Assembly: GCA_029238665.1 (NCBI GenBank)
Contig: JAQWFQ010000033.1
Location: 1 to 56,923, forward strand
Length of the DNA: 56,923 nt
Origin: Crocinitomicaceae bacterium
GTDB lineage: Bacteria > Bacteroidota > Bacteroidia > Flavobacteriales_D > Crocinitomicaceae
Reading direction: 5' to 3'
This document shows, one piece after another, positions 15,288 through 22,850 of this stretch. The notes under the pieces are model-generated. The model was not told where the DNA came from and searched no databases. It saw only the letters and a program-made list of their open reading frames with translations. Position 1 is the first letter of the stretch. Each line of letters begins with the position of its first letter. The translations under genes and the position numbers were made by a program.

Positions 15288-16568
15288 TTAGTTGTTTATA
15301 CCCATTTTATAGGTTTCTAATGCTCTATTTCTGGCATGCTTATGTTCTACAATGGGTTCGCAATAGGTGTTTGTTCTTAATTCTGGAATCCACTTTTTAA
15401 CGTATGTCTCATTTTTGTCAAATTTCTTCAATTGTTCTATTGGATTAAATATCCTAAAATAAGGAGCGGCATCACAACCAGTTCCTGCTGCCCATTGCCA
15501 ATTACCATTATTAGAAGATAAGTCATAGTCTAACAAATGTTTAGCGAAATAGGCTTCACCAAGGCGCCAGTCAATTAATAAATGTTTGCACAAAAATCCA
15601 GCAGTAATCATCCTTACCCTATTATGCATATAACCTGTTTCGTTCAATTGGCGCATGCCCGCATCCACCATTGGGTAACCTGTATTACCCTCACACCATT
15701 TATTAAAATCGTCTTCATTATTTAACCATTTTATACCATCATATTTAGGTTTGAAATTTTGTAAAACCACAGTTGGAAAATGAAACAGTATCTGCATGAA
15801 AAACTCTCTCCAAATTAGCTCACTCAAAAATAGACGGTCACTTGATCCAAGCATTGATATTACAGTTCGGACACTCACTGTTCCAAAACGTAAATGTGGA
15901 CTTAGATAACTGGTAGAATCTATACATGGAAAATCTCGTGTTTCAGAATATGTATGAATTTGAGATAGATCGTAGTCCCGCACTTTTTTTGATGATCTTT
16001 TGAAACCTAATTCTTGTAAATCAGGAAATGGTATTGCCTTTTGAAAAAAACTTTTATATGAGATGAAATTGGTTGGGCTATTTGGCTTATAAATTTCTAA
16101 CCATTTGTTTTTATAGGGCGTAAATACAGTGTAAGGTGTGCCATCTTTTTTTAATACTTCATTTTCTTCATGTATCACTTGGTCTTTAAAAGACAGGAAT
16201 TCGACACTATTAGAGAACAGTAGTTTTTCAATTTTCGAATCCCGACTTCTTGCGTATGGCTCGTAATCTTTATTCACATACACACTTTTAATTATGTAAG
16301 ACTGAAGAAGCTCTTTCCAGATTCTAATGGGATTCCCCTTTAAACAGAGTATCGAAGAGTTATTTTTTTTAAGCTTTTGGTCGATGCGGAATAAACTATC
16401 ATAGATAAAGGTGACACGAGCATCATCAGGTGGCAATTCGTTTATAATTTCTTCATCAAAAATAAACAAGGGAAGGACATTTTTGCCTTTTGAAAGAGCC
16501 GTATTTAAAGCTGTATTGTCTTCCAGCCTTAAGTCACGTCTAAACCAAAAAATTGAAATACTCTCCAT
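15288..16568 (-). CDS. phrB: Deoxyribodipyrimidine photolyase (class I cryptochrome/photolyase)
   Basis: A 426-aa protein. It repairs UV-induced cyclobutane pyrimidine dimers in DNA using blue light and FAD. The N-terminal α/β photolyase domain starts with FWFRRDLRLEDNTAL. The C-terminal FAD-binding domain contains WREFFMQILFHFP, GYPMVDAGMRQLNETGYMHNRVRM and NNGNWQWAAGTGCDAAPYFRIFNP, all class I signatures. It is the last gene of a five-gene minus-strand unit; TspO starts 3 nt before its frame. A cryptochrome function cannot be excluded, but the class I CPD photolyase pattern is clear. Confidence 0.95.
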   Translation of the reverse strand: MESISIFWFRRDLRLEDNTALNTALSKGKNVLPLFIFDEEIINELPPDDARVTFIYDSLFRIDQKLKKNNSSILCLKGNPIRIWKELLQSYIIKSVYVNKDYEPYARSRDSKIEKLLFSNSVEFLSFKDQVIHEENEVLKKDGTPYTVFTPYKNKWLEIYKPNSPTNFISYKSFFQKAIPFPDLQELGFKRSSKKVRDYDLSQIHTYSETRDFPCIDSTSYLSPHLRFGTVSVRTVISMLGSSDRLFLSELIWREFFMQILFHFPTVVLQNFKPKYDGIKWLNNEDDFNKWCEGNTGYPMVDAGMRQLNETGYMHNRVRMITAGFLCKHLLIDWRLGEAYFAKHLLDYDLSSNNGNWQWAAGTGCDAAPYFRIFNPIEQLKKFDKNETYVKKWIPELRTNTYCEPIVEHKHARNRALETYKMGINN

Positions 16569-16571
16569 AGG

Positions 16572-17030
16572 CTAATTATTGAATAGAATATAGGCGTTAA
16601 GAGATGTCGCAATGCAGAGCCAAACGAAATAGGGTAGGATCAAAAATGACTTTAATTTGAGTTCTTGTTTATAACGGAAAAGGAAATAGGTGATAAGAAT
16701 GGTCAATAAAGAAATGGTAATTAATCCTGCAATGACTGCCTTAAAGTAGAAGAATACAGGGTTCCATGACACATTCAAAACCCATTGAATACCAAAGAGG
16801 ACAATGATTGTTTTTCGATCAGTCTTTGACGTAAACAAGTGAGCCATATAAATGGCAAAACAAATCATTATGAGTGTCCACATAAAACCAAATACCCAAC
16901 CAGGTGGAGTCCATGGTGCCTGATTTAAATTTTGATACCAATCGGAAGACACGCCAGTTCCGGTAAATAACCCACCAACAGCCAGTGCCGTAAAATTGAG
17001 GACTAGGAACAATAATATTCTTTTGATCAT
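16572..17030 (-). CDS. tspO: TspO/MBR family membrane protein
   Basis: A 152-aa protein with five hydrophobic helices. Family motifs are visible: NLNQAPWTPPGWVFGFMWTLIM, with the conserved W-x-P-P-G-W-x-F, and WVLNVSWNPVFF. Bacterial TspO binds porphyrins and is linked to light and oxidative stress responses. It sits between the photolyase (3-nt gap) and the SDR-DUF2867 gene (1-nt gap). A TspO-photolyase pairing is common in Bacteroidetes and supports a light-stress role. Confidence 0.95.
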   Translation of the reverse strand: MIKRILLFLVLNFTALAVGGLFTGTGVSSDWYQNLNQAPWTPPGWVFGFMWTLIMICFAIYMAHLFTSKTDRKTIIVLFGIQWVLNVSWNPVFFYFKAVIAGLITISLLTILITYFLFRYKQELKLKSFLILPYFVWLCIATSLNAYILFNN

Positions 17031-17031
17031 T

Positions 17032-18447
17032 TTATGCAGTTAATTTCTTTAACATTCCTTTAAAAATAAACCCATGAAAAGGTAGTACAGAATACCAATA
17101 CAATCTACCCCATAATCCCAAGGGCCTAAAAGTAGCGGTTTGAATCAGCTCTTCATCAACGATTTTAAATTCGAGCCAAGCCTCACCTGGTAATTTCATT
17201 TCCGCAAAGAGCAAAAGTCTGCCTTCTTCTTTATTTGCATAGAGAACTCTCCAGAAATCCAGGGCATCACCCGCTTGCAATGTGTCTTTTGATGTTCGTC
17301 CCCTTCGCAAACCGACACCACCTACAAGTTTATCCATAAAACCCCTCGCTTTCCAAAGCCAATTTCCATAGTACCATCCTTTTTTTCCGCCAATACTCCA
17401 GATTCTTTGAATACTATTTTCGTGGTTTTGATATGTTTTTTTTCGCTCATCTTTAAAACAACCAAATGTCGGGATTTTTATAAAGTCGGATATGTTTATG
17501 TCCATACCGCTGCTCGCATAAGCATCCTTCCAGCTTGATATAATTTCGTTGCTTTCGATTTTGCTAAAGGCATTTTCCAGAGCTTCTGTATAGCCTTTAG
17601 GCTTAATCCCTATAATCGCATTAAGGTCAGCGTTCCTGCATACAACCTCAATTTTCATACTGTGCACAAGAGATACGGCCAGTTTATAAGAGGTAGAGGT
17701 GACAAAGTATAACCAGTAGGAAGATAATTTAGGAGTCATTACTGGAACGATATAAATTTTACGATTTAAATTTCTTACTCGCGCTAATCCTAGGAGCATT
17801 TGCTTATAGGAAAGAATATCTGGACCTCCAATATCGAAGTTGTTATTATAGGTTTTCTGGTCAAATATGGATTTAGACAAAAAGGAAATCACATCCGAAA
17901 CTGCAATGGGTTGGCATCTTGTGTTTAGCCATTTTGGAGTAATCATTACAGGTAATTTTTCTACTAGATCTCTTATTATTTCAAAGGAAGCGCTTCCTGA
18001 ACCAATAATAATTCCTGCCCGCAGAGTAGTAAATTGGTACGGGCCTCTTTTTAGTTCATCTTCTACATTTTTACGTGATGATAAATGTTCTGAGAGATTG
18101 GTTTCATTCACTATGCCGCTTAAATATATCACATGTTGTGCGTTGGTTATTGCCAGTGCATTCCTAAAATTAACAGCGGATTGTTGCTCAAGTAATTTGT
18201 AGTCTGATGATGCACTCATGGAGTGGACTAAATAATAGGCTCCATCTATATCTTTTGGAATATTACTTAGAGAGGCTTCATCCAAAAGGTCTAATTTGAT
18301 GATCGATATTTTTTGCTTTAGTGATTCTGGAGGTTCAAATCTGCTGAGGTCTCTAACACAGCAAGTGACTTCATGACCAGCTTCCACCAAAACAGGTAGT
18401 AGACGTTTGCCAATATACCCGGTTGCTCCGGTCAAAAGTATTTTCAT
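17032..18447 (-). CDS. NAD(P)-binding SDR fused to DUF2867
   Basis: A 471-aa protein. Residues 1-~290 form an atypical SDR/NmrA-like domain with TGATGYIGKRLLPVL at the nucleotide site. Residues ~320-465 match DUF2867 (RIWSIGGKKGWYYGNWLWKARGFMDKLVGGVGLRRGR, DALDFWRVL, EAWLEFKI, FRPLGLWGRLYWY in pieces). The fusion is typical for this family, which often sits in photolyase or carotenoid clusters; the substrate is unknown. It lies 1 nt from tspO and 24 nt after the SRPBCC gene, so it shares their transcript. Confidence 0.88.
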   Translation of the reverse strand: MKILLTGATGYIGKRLLPVLVEAGHEVTCCVRDLSRFEPPESLKQKISIIKLDLLDEASLSNIPKDIDGAYYLVHSMSASSDYKLLEQQSAVNFRNALAITNAQHVIYLSGIVNETNLSEHLSSRKNVEDELKRGPYQFTTLRAGIIIGSGSASFEIIRDLVEKLPVMITPKWLNTRCQPIAVSDVISFLSKSIFDQKTYNNNFDIGGPDILSYKQMLLGLARVRNLNRKIYIVPVMTPKLSSYWLYFVTSTSYKLAVSLVHSMKIEVVCRNADLNAIIGIKPKGYTEALENAFSKIESNEIISSWKDAYASSGMDINISDFIKIPTFGCFKDERKKTYQNHENSIQRIWSIGGKKGWYYGNWLWKARGFMDKLVGGVGLRRGRTSKDTLQAGDALDFWRVLYANKEEGRLLLFAEMKLPGEAWLEFKIVDEELIQTATFRPLGLWGRLYWYSVLPFHGFIFKGMLKKLTA

Positions 18448-18471
18448 AGAGGTTATATTAACTTGTTCATT

Positions 18472-18942
18472 TTAGTGAGGAGATTCTTCAAACAGCTTAT
18501 TCAAGACCTTAGTTCTGTAATCGAATATTTCTTTCAGTTTTCGTTTGATGATAAAGGCATTTGCTACATTCCCCATTATCCCAAAGGGAGGCTTATAACT
18601 GATTATATCCTTCATCAAGGTTCCTTTTGGCGTGTCCTCTAGAAAATGTTGATGATGCCAAATATTGTAGGGTCCAAATCTTTGTTCATCTACAAAATAG
18701 TGTTTGTCCTTAACATGAGTAATCTCAGTTACCCAGGTTGTTTTTATCCCCAATATGGGAGACACCTTGTAAGTGATTATCATGCCCTCATACATTTTAT
18801 CCGGAAGTCCTTTTGAAGTCACTTCGAATCCCATGTAATCGGGTGTGATTACTTTCAGGTTTTTAGGACTGGAAATAAAATCCCACAATTCATCCACTGA
18901 ATTTTTGAAGCACTGTTGCCGCTTAAATTGATAAAACCCCAT
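18472..18942 (-). CDS. SRPBCC-family (START-like) protein
   Basis: A 156-aa protein with a polyketide-cyclase/START-like fold: FKRQQCFKNSVDELWDFISSPKNLKVITPDYMGFEV at the start, a β-sheet middle, and a C-terminal helix NAFIIKRKLKEIFDYRTKVLNKLF. It lacks catalytic motifs and probably binds a hydrophobic ligand. Such genes accompany photolyase and SDR-DUF2867 genes in Bacteroidetes, though the ligand is unknown. It begins 2 nt after the mini-protein gene's stop. Confidence 0.88.
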   Translation of the reverse strand: MGFYQFKRQQCFKNSVDELWDFISSPKNLKVITPDYMGFEVTSKGLPDKMYEGMIITYKVSPILGIKTTWVTEITHVKDKHYFVDEQRFGPYNIWHHQHFLEDTPKGTLMKDIISYKPPFGIMGNVANAFIIKRKLKEIFDYRTKVLNKLFEESPH

Positions 18943-18944
18943 AC

Positions 18945-19118
18945 CTAAGGATTCTTCTTTAAAAGCTCCATTTGATTCAGGATATCATTCGCTTCTGCTG
19001 TTTTACTATCACTTAACTTTCTGTTTGAAGTAGAAAGGGTATAAGCTTCCTTTAGTAACTTTTGGTACTTGTCCTCCAGTTTCTCGATTTCTGATTTCTT
19101 TTTAAATATTCCAAACAT
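18945..19118 (-). CDS. Lacal_2735-family (DUF6435-like) mini-protein
   Basis: A 57-aa protein beginning MFGIFKKKSEIEKLEDKYQK and ending ILNQMELLKKNP. The charged, heptad-patterned helix and the MFGIFKKKSE start are what I recognise as the Lacal_2735/DUF6435 family of small helical proteins in Flavobacteria; function is unknown. It is the first gene of the photolyase unit and ends 2 nt before the SRPBCC start. The start is clear: ATG 19118 is the only ATG at the head of the frame. Confidence 0.82.
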   Translation of the reverse strand: MFGIFKKKSEIEKLEDKYQKLLKEAYTLSTSNRKLSDSKTAEANDILNQMELLKKNP

Positions 19119-19197
19119 GAATTATTTTTCTCTGATTAATAAGTATACTTAATTTAACAATTCGCAATTGTCGCTTTTAATTAAACACAACAAGTCA

Positions 19198-19221
19198 ATA
19201 AAGTGCACTAGTGCACTTTAT
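19198..19221. promoter_or_regulatory. 24-bp perfect palindrome upstream of the photolyase operon
   Basis: ATAAAGTGCACT followed immediately by its exact reverse complement AGTGCACTTTAT, with no spacer. It lies about 80 nt upstream of the first gene of the minus-strand photolyase unit. A TTGACT that could serve as -35/-33 begins at its operon-side edge (minus strand 19198-19193). It is a strong candidate for a dimeric repressor or activator site. No regulator gene is adjacent, so the protein that binds it cannot be named. Confidence 0.6.
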
Positions 19222-19281
19222 CCACACTGTATGTCTAAATATAACGAATATGCTGTACTTACTCTCTTTTTAGAAATAAAA

Positions 19282-19310
19282 AAGCCAATGGAATTCATTT
19301 CCATTGGCTT
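19282..19310 (-). terminator. Terminator of pruA
   Basis: AAGCCAATGGAA (19282-19293) pairs perfectly with TTCCATTGGCTT (19299-19310) around a 5-nt loop. On the minus strand the stem is followed by TTTTATTT. It lies 46 nt beyond the pruA stop and protects the photolyase operon's upstream region from read-through. Confidence 0.85.
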
Positions 19311-19355
19311 ATCGTATTTAATTGTCAATCCTTTTTCAGGTGACACAGATTCTTG

Positions 19356-20984
19356 TTAACCTAAGAACGGATATTTATAATCTGTTGCAGGAATAAACGT
19401 TTCTTTAATTGTTCTAGCAGAAGACCAACGCAATAAATTCATTGGAGCTCCAGCCTTATCGTTTGTTCCAGAACCTCTAGCTCCACCAAAAGGTTGTTGA
19501 CCTACTACAGCTCCTGTTGGTTTGTCATTGATGTAGAAGTTTCCTGCTGCATTTTCAAGCTTTTTCATTGCCAGGTTAATCGCATAACGATCATTAGAAA
19601 TGATAGACCCAGTTAATGCATAATCAGATGTACCGTCAACTAAGTCTAAGGTCTCTTCAAATTTATTTTCATCATACACGTAAATCGTCATTACAGGACC
19701 AAAGATTTCTTCACAAAGTGTTCTGAATTTTGGGTTCGTAGTCACAACAACAGTTGGTTCTACAAAGTATCCTTTCGATTTGTCATATCCACCACCAATA
19801 ATGATTTCTGCATCATCTTGCGATTTAATGAAGTCGATGTATCCTGCAATTTTATCAAAAGATCGCTCATCAATAACTGCGTTAATAAAGTTAGAAGTGT
19901 CTTCTGGAGAACCCATTTTAAACGTACTAACTTGATCTAATACAATTTGTTTAACGTCTTGCCAAATGTTTGATGGAATGTAAGCCCTAGATGCTGCAGA
20001 ACACTTTTGTCCTTGAAATTCAAAGCCTCCCCGTGTAATCGCTGTTGCTACTTCAGCAGCATCAGATGATTTATGAACCATGATAAAGTCTTTGCCTCCT
20101 GTTTCACCAACAATACGTGGGTAGCTTCTGTAGTTTTCGATGTTGTTCCCAATCTCTTTCCACAAGTGTCTGAAAACACCTGTAGATCCTGTGAAATGTA
20201 GTCCAGCAAGATTTTTGTTTTTGAAAACTACATCTCCAGCAGTAGGACCGTCAACAGAAATTAGGTTAATTACACCGTCAGGAACTCCTGCTGCTTTAAA
20301 TAACTCCATAATTACTTGCGCAGAATACATTTGCGATTCAGCTGGCTTCCAAACAATAACATTACCCATCATTGCTGGGGCAGCACATAAATTGGCACAG
20401 ATTGATGTAAAGTTAAATGGCGTAATTGCAAAAACAAAACCTTCAAGTGGTCTGTATTCTAATCTATTCCACATTCCAGGCAATGAGTCTGGTTGTTGTT
20501 TGTAGATTTCGGTCATGTACTGAACGTTGAATCTAAAAAAGTCAATAAGCTCACATGCGGCATCAATTTCTGCTTGAAACACGTTTTTTGATTGTGCAAG
20601 CATTGTTGAGGCATTCATTTTATCTCTAAAGGGACCTGCTAATAAATCTGCAGCTTTTAAGAATATTGCAGCTCTGTGTTCCCAAGGAAGGTTGGCCCAT
20701 TCTTCACGTGCGTTCATTGCAGCGTCAATGGCATCATTTACATGACTGGCATCTCCATAATTGAAATGACCCAGCACCTTGTTGTGGTCGTGTGGAGGCG
20801 ACATTTTCATTTTGTTGTTTGTACGAACTTCTTTCCCGTTAATGTGCATTGGCACATCGATTGGTTCTTGGTTGTACATTTCTTTATATTTCGCAATTAA
20901 GTTTGTATGCTCAGTAGAGCCTGGGGCATACCCTCTTACGGGTTCATTAATTGCATTTGGAACTTTAAAAAGTGCGTTTGACAT
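19356..20984 (-). CDS. pruA: L-glutamate γ-semialdehyde (1-pyrroline-5-carboxylate) dehydrogenase
   Basis: A 542-aa NAD-dependent aldehyde dehydrogenase that oxidises glutamate γ-semialdehyde to glutamate in proline breakdown. Visible signatures include FNFTSICANLCAAPAMMGN, the cofactor loop HFTGSTGVF, the general-base region VGETGGKDF with its Glu, the catalytic-Cys segment GGFEFQGQKCSAASRAY, and EEIFGPVMTIYVY. Its length fits the standalone P5CDH1 group rather than the bifunctional PutA. Start ATG 20984 gives MSNALFKVPN; a 10-residue extension would begin inside the promoter region. No proline dehydrogenase is adjacent. A strong promoter and a terminator flank it as a single gene. Confidence 0.95.
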   Translation of the reverse strand: MSNALFKVPNAINEPVRGYAPGSTEHTNLIAKYKEMYNQEPIDVPMHINGKEVRTNNKMKMSPPHDHNKVLGHFNYGDASHVNDAIDAAMNAREEWANLPWEHRAAIFLKAADLLAGPFRDKMNASTMLAQSKNVFQAEIDAACELIDFFRFNVQYMTEIYKQQPDSLPGMWNRLEYRPLEGFVFAITPFNFTSICANLCAAPAMMGNVIVWKPAESQMYSAQVIMELFKAAGVPDGVINLISVDGPTAGDVVFKNKNLAGLHFTGSTGVFRHLWKEIGNNIENYRSYPRIVGETGGKDFIMVHKSSDAAEVATAITRGGFEFQGQKCSAASRAYIPSNIWQDVKQIVLDQVSTFKMGSPEDTSNFINAVIDERSFDKIAGYIDFIKSQDDAEIIIGGGYDKSKGYFVEPTVVVTTNPKFRTLCEEIFGPVMTIYVYDENKFEETLDLVDGTSDYALTGSIISNDRYAINLAMKKLENAAGNFYINDKPTGAVVGQQPFGGARGSGTNDKAGAPMNLLRWSSARTIKETFIPATDYKYPFLG

Positions 20985-21001
20985 AATAAAAATTGTTTTT
21001 G

Positions 21002-21033
21002 CAAAAGTAATCATTGTTGATTATCCTTGCAAA
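21002..21033 (-). promoter_or_regulatory. pruA promoter (TTTG-N20-TACTTTTG)
   Basis: On the minus strand, TTTG at 21033-21030 and TACTTTTG at 21009-21002 are 20 nt apart. This is an almost ideal Bacteroidetes -33/-7 promoter, placed 18 nt before the pruA ATG at 20984. It is the best promoter match in the window. Confidence 0.75.
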
Positions 21034-21047
21034 GTAAGTTTTAACGG

Positions 21048-22265
21048 ATGATTATTCGACATAAATATTTAATTTTTTTAGTATTTCAATTTACGTGTGT
21101 GTTGATTGGGAACAGTCAACTGTCTTACCAAGACTTGTTGCGAGAAACAAATGAACAAGAACGGGTCGAAAAGGCATCGAGAATATCTTATATGTTTGGA
21201 GTGAATGACTTGGATTCGTTGTTTATTCTATCAAATTACATCATTCAGAACAGTACGGTTGAAAATAAGCTGCTTCACTCCATTGGTAGACGGGCATTGG
21301 GAAGTTATTATGTGAAGTCAGGGTTTCAAGCACAGGGTAGAGATCTTTTGTTGGAATCAGCCATTCAATTTAAAAAACTGGAAGAAATTTCATTGTACTC
21401 AGAAGCTTTGAATGAAGTTGGGAACAGTTATTTTTTGTCCGGAGAAGGGAAGTTGGCGATAGCGTATTATTTGTTGTCGATGAAGGTGGGGGAGCAGGCT
21501 CAAGATAGAACATCGCATTACAATGGAATGCTGGGTTTGGCAAAAACATATTGTTCTATCGGTGATACTACCTTAGGGCTAGAATTTGCAAATAAGTTTG
21601 TTTCTTTGGCTAAACAAGGACGTAAATATGAAGCGCTCGCGGATAGTTATGCATTTTTAGGGATGATTTATTTTGCGTTGAATAAGCAGAAAAAAGCAAC
21701 ATGGAACTACAATCAAAGTTTGTATTACAGCAAAATGTCTGGGTCGCGTGTACATTTAGCACATAGTTTTAACAACAGGGCCATTTTGGATTATCAATCG
21801 AATCAACTGGATTCATCACGGTATTATTTTGATAAATCCTTAGGGTTAAGAAAATATATCGGGAACACAAAGTCGATTATTGAGAGTTATTTTAACTTGG
21901 CAAACTTTTTTATTGGCACAAGTGCTTTTGATAAAGCCATGGTGTATTTGGATTCGTCGAGGGTGTTGTCAAAGCGTTTTGGGTATTTGCAAGATGAAAT
22001 TGATGCATTGATCATGTTGCATGAGTTTGGGAATAGGAACGTACTGGTTCAACAAGTTGACTCGTTAAAAGAGAAATTAAACAGTCAGAACAAAATTTCG
22101 TCAAAGATGAGGCAAGGAAGCTTGATTACATTGAAGAATTCACGAAATAAAAAGCAATACGTTTCACCTAGAAATCGAGGAGATTATGCCCCTTGGATTA
22201 TTATTTCGCTTGTTTTACCCCTTGTTGTATTGCTCGTTATTTTTGTCCAAAAACGATTAGTTTAA
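21048..22265 (+). CDS. TPR-repeat protein with signal peptide and C-terminal membrane helix
   Basis: A 405-aa protein. Residues 1-24 look like a signal peptide (FLVFQFTCVLIGNSQ). Residues ~70-320 contain several TPR-like helix pairs (EALNEVGNSYFLSGEGKLAIAYYLLS, HLAHSFNNRAILDYQSNQLDSSRYYFDKSL, SIIESYFNLANFF). Residues ~383-400 form one transmembrane helix (WIIISLVLPLVVLLVIFV) and the protein ends three or four residues later. Many Bacteroidetes TPR proteins of this layout continue into a histidine kinase or DNA-binding domain, but this one stops after the helix, so it is a TPR ectodomain anchored to the membrane. Its partner is unknown. It overlaps apaG tail-to-tail by 9 nt. Confidence 0.75.
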   Translation: MIIRHKYLIFLVFQFTCVLIGNSQLSYQDLLRETNEQERVEKASRISYMFGVNDLDSLFILSNYIIQNSTVENKLLHSIGRRALGSYYVKSGFQAQGRDLLLESAIQFKKLEEISLYSEALNEVGNSYFLSGEGKLAIAYYLLSMKVGEQAQDRTSHYNGMLGLAKTYCSIGDTTLGLEFANKFVSLAKQGRKYEALADSYAFLGMIYFALNKQKKATWNYNQSLYYSKMSGSRVHLAHSFNNRAILDYQSNQLDSSRYYFDKSLGLRKYIGNTKSIIESYFNLANFFIGTSAFDKAMVYLDSSRVLSKRFGYLQDEIDALIMLHEFGNRNVLVQQVDSLKEKLNSQNKISSKMRQGSLITLKNSRNKKQYVSPRNRGDYAPWIIISLVLPLVVLLVIFVQKRLV

Positions 22266-22643
22266 TTTTCCAGGATATTCAAGTTTGAATTTAGGAACGT
22301 AGACATGGAAGAGGCTGGTGTCACTCACGTTCTTAAATGTGTAAACGCCTTTCATTAGGCCAACATCAGAAAATAGTTCACACCCACTAGTGTATCTAAA
22401 TTTTTCTCCGGGCTTAAGTATTGGTTGCTCTCCAATTACACCTAAACCGTTTACATATTGCGCTTCATTAAGCGAGTCAAATATAGACCAATCACGCACA
22501 AGGAGTTGCACCTCAAAATCATTTGTGTTTTCAATAAGTATACTGTAGTTGAAAAAGTAGTGCGAAGTTGCAACATCAGAAAGGTCAGGTCTGTAGTTTG
22601 TGGCAACAGATATTTGAATCCCAGATGTGGTTAATGTGCTCAT
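22257..22643 (-). CDS. apaG: ApaG family protein
   Basis: A 128-aa protein with the whole ApaG fold (FN3-like): FFNYSILIENTNDFEVQLLVRDWSIFDS, then GVIGEQPILKPGEKFRYTSGCELFSDVGLMKGVYTF. The G-E-Q-P-x-L-x-P-G-E and the YTSG elements are diagnostic. ApaG is linked to Co2+/Mg2+ handling and diadenosine tetraphosphate metabolism in enterobacteria; its exact role in Bacteroidetes is not known. It is a single gene on the minus strand. Confidence 0.93.
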   Translation of the reverse strand: MSTLTTSGIQISVATNYRPDLSDVATSHYFFNYSILIENTNDFEVQLLVRDWSIFDSLNEAQYVNGLGVIGEQPILKPGEKFRYTSGCELFSDVGLMKGVYTFKNVSDTSLFHVYVPKFKLEYPGKLN

Positions 22644-22815
22644 ATTGTCGGGTTGTTAATCCGAATATACTAAAATATATAAGGATATATAACCAGTGTC
22701 TAGAATATGTATTATAAATGCTCGCTGAAACAGAATGCTTATTTATAATGAGTCTAAATTGTGTGATATCGCAATCTTCACTCTTTGCAACTAATAACAT
22801 TGAATTTGAATTTTA

Positions 22816-22823
22816 TATTTTTG
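22816..22823 (+). promoter_or_regulatory. -7 promoter box for the nqr operon
   Basis: TATTTTTG matches TAnnTTTG exactly, 27 nt before the nqrA ATG at 22851. No TTTG or TTG is at the ideal 19-20 nt; TTTG at 22784-22787 is 28 nt away. The 208-nt gap between apaG and nqrA holds no other clear element. Confidence 0.45.
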
Positions 22824-22850
22824 CGGTTGTATTTATAAACGCTTCAATGC

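Noticed and set aside
19168-19359. A 63-aa plus-strand reading frame between the photolyase unit and pruA
   Set aside because: It covers the palindrome and the pruA terminator hairpin, has no recognisable protein features and no promoter; regulatory DNA explains the stretch better.
22585-22800. A 71-aa minus-strand frame in the apaG-nqrA gap
   Set aside because: It overlaps apaG in another frame, starts far from any promoter-like box and has no family character.
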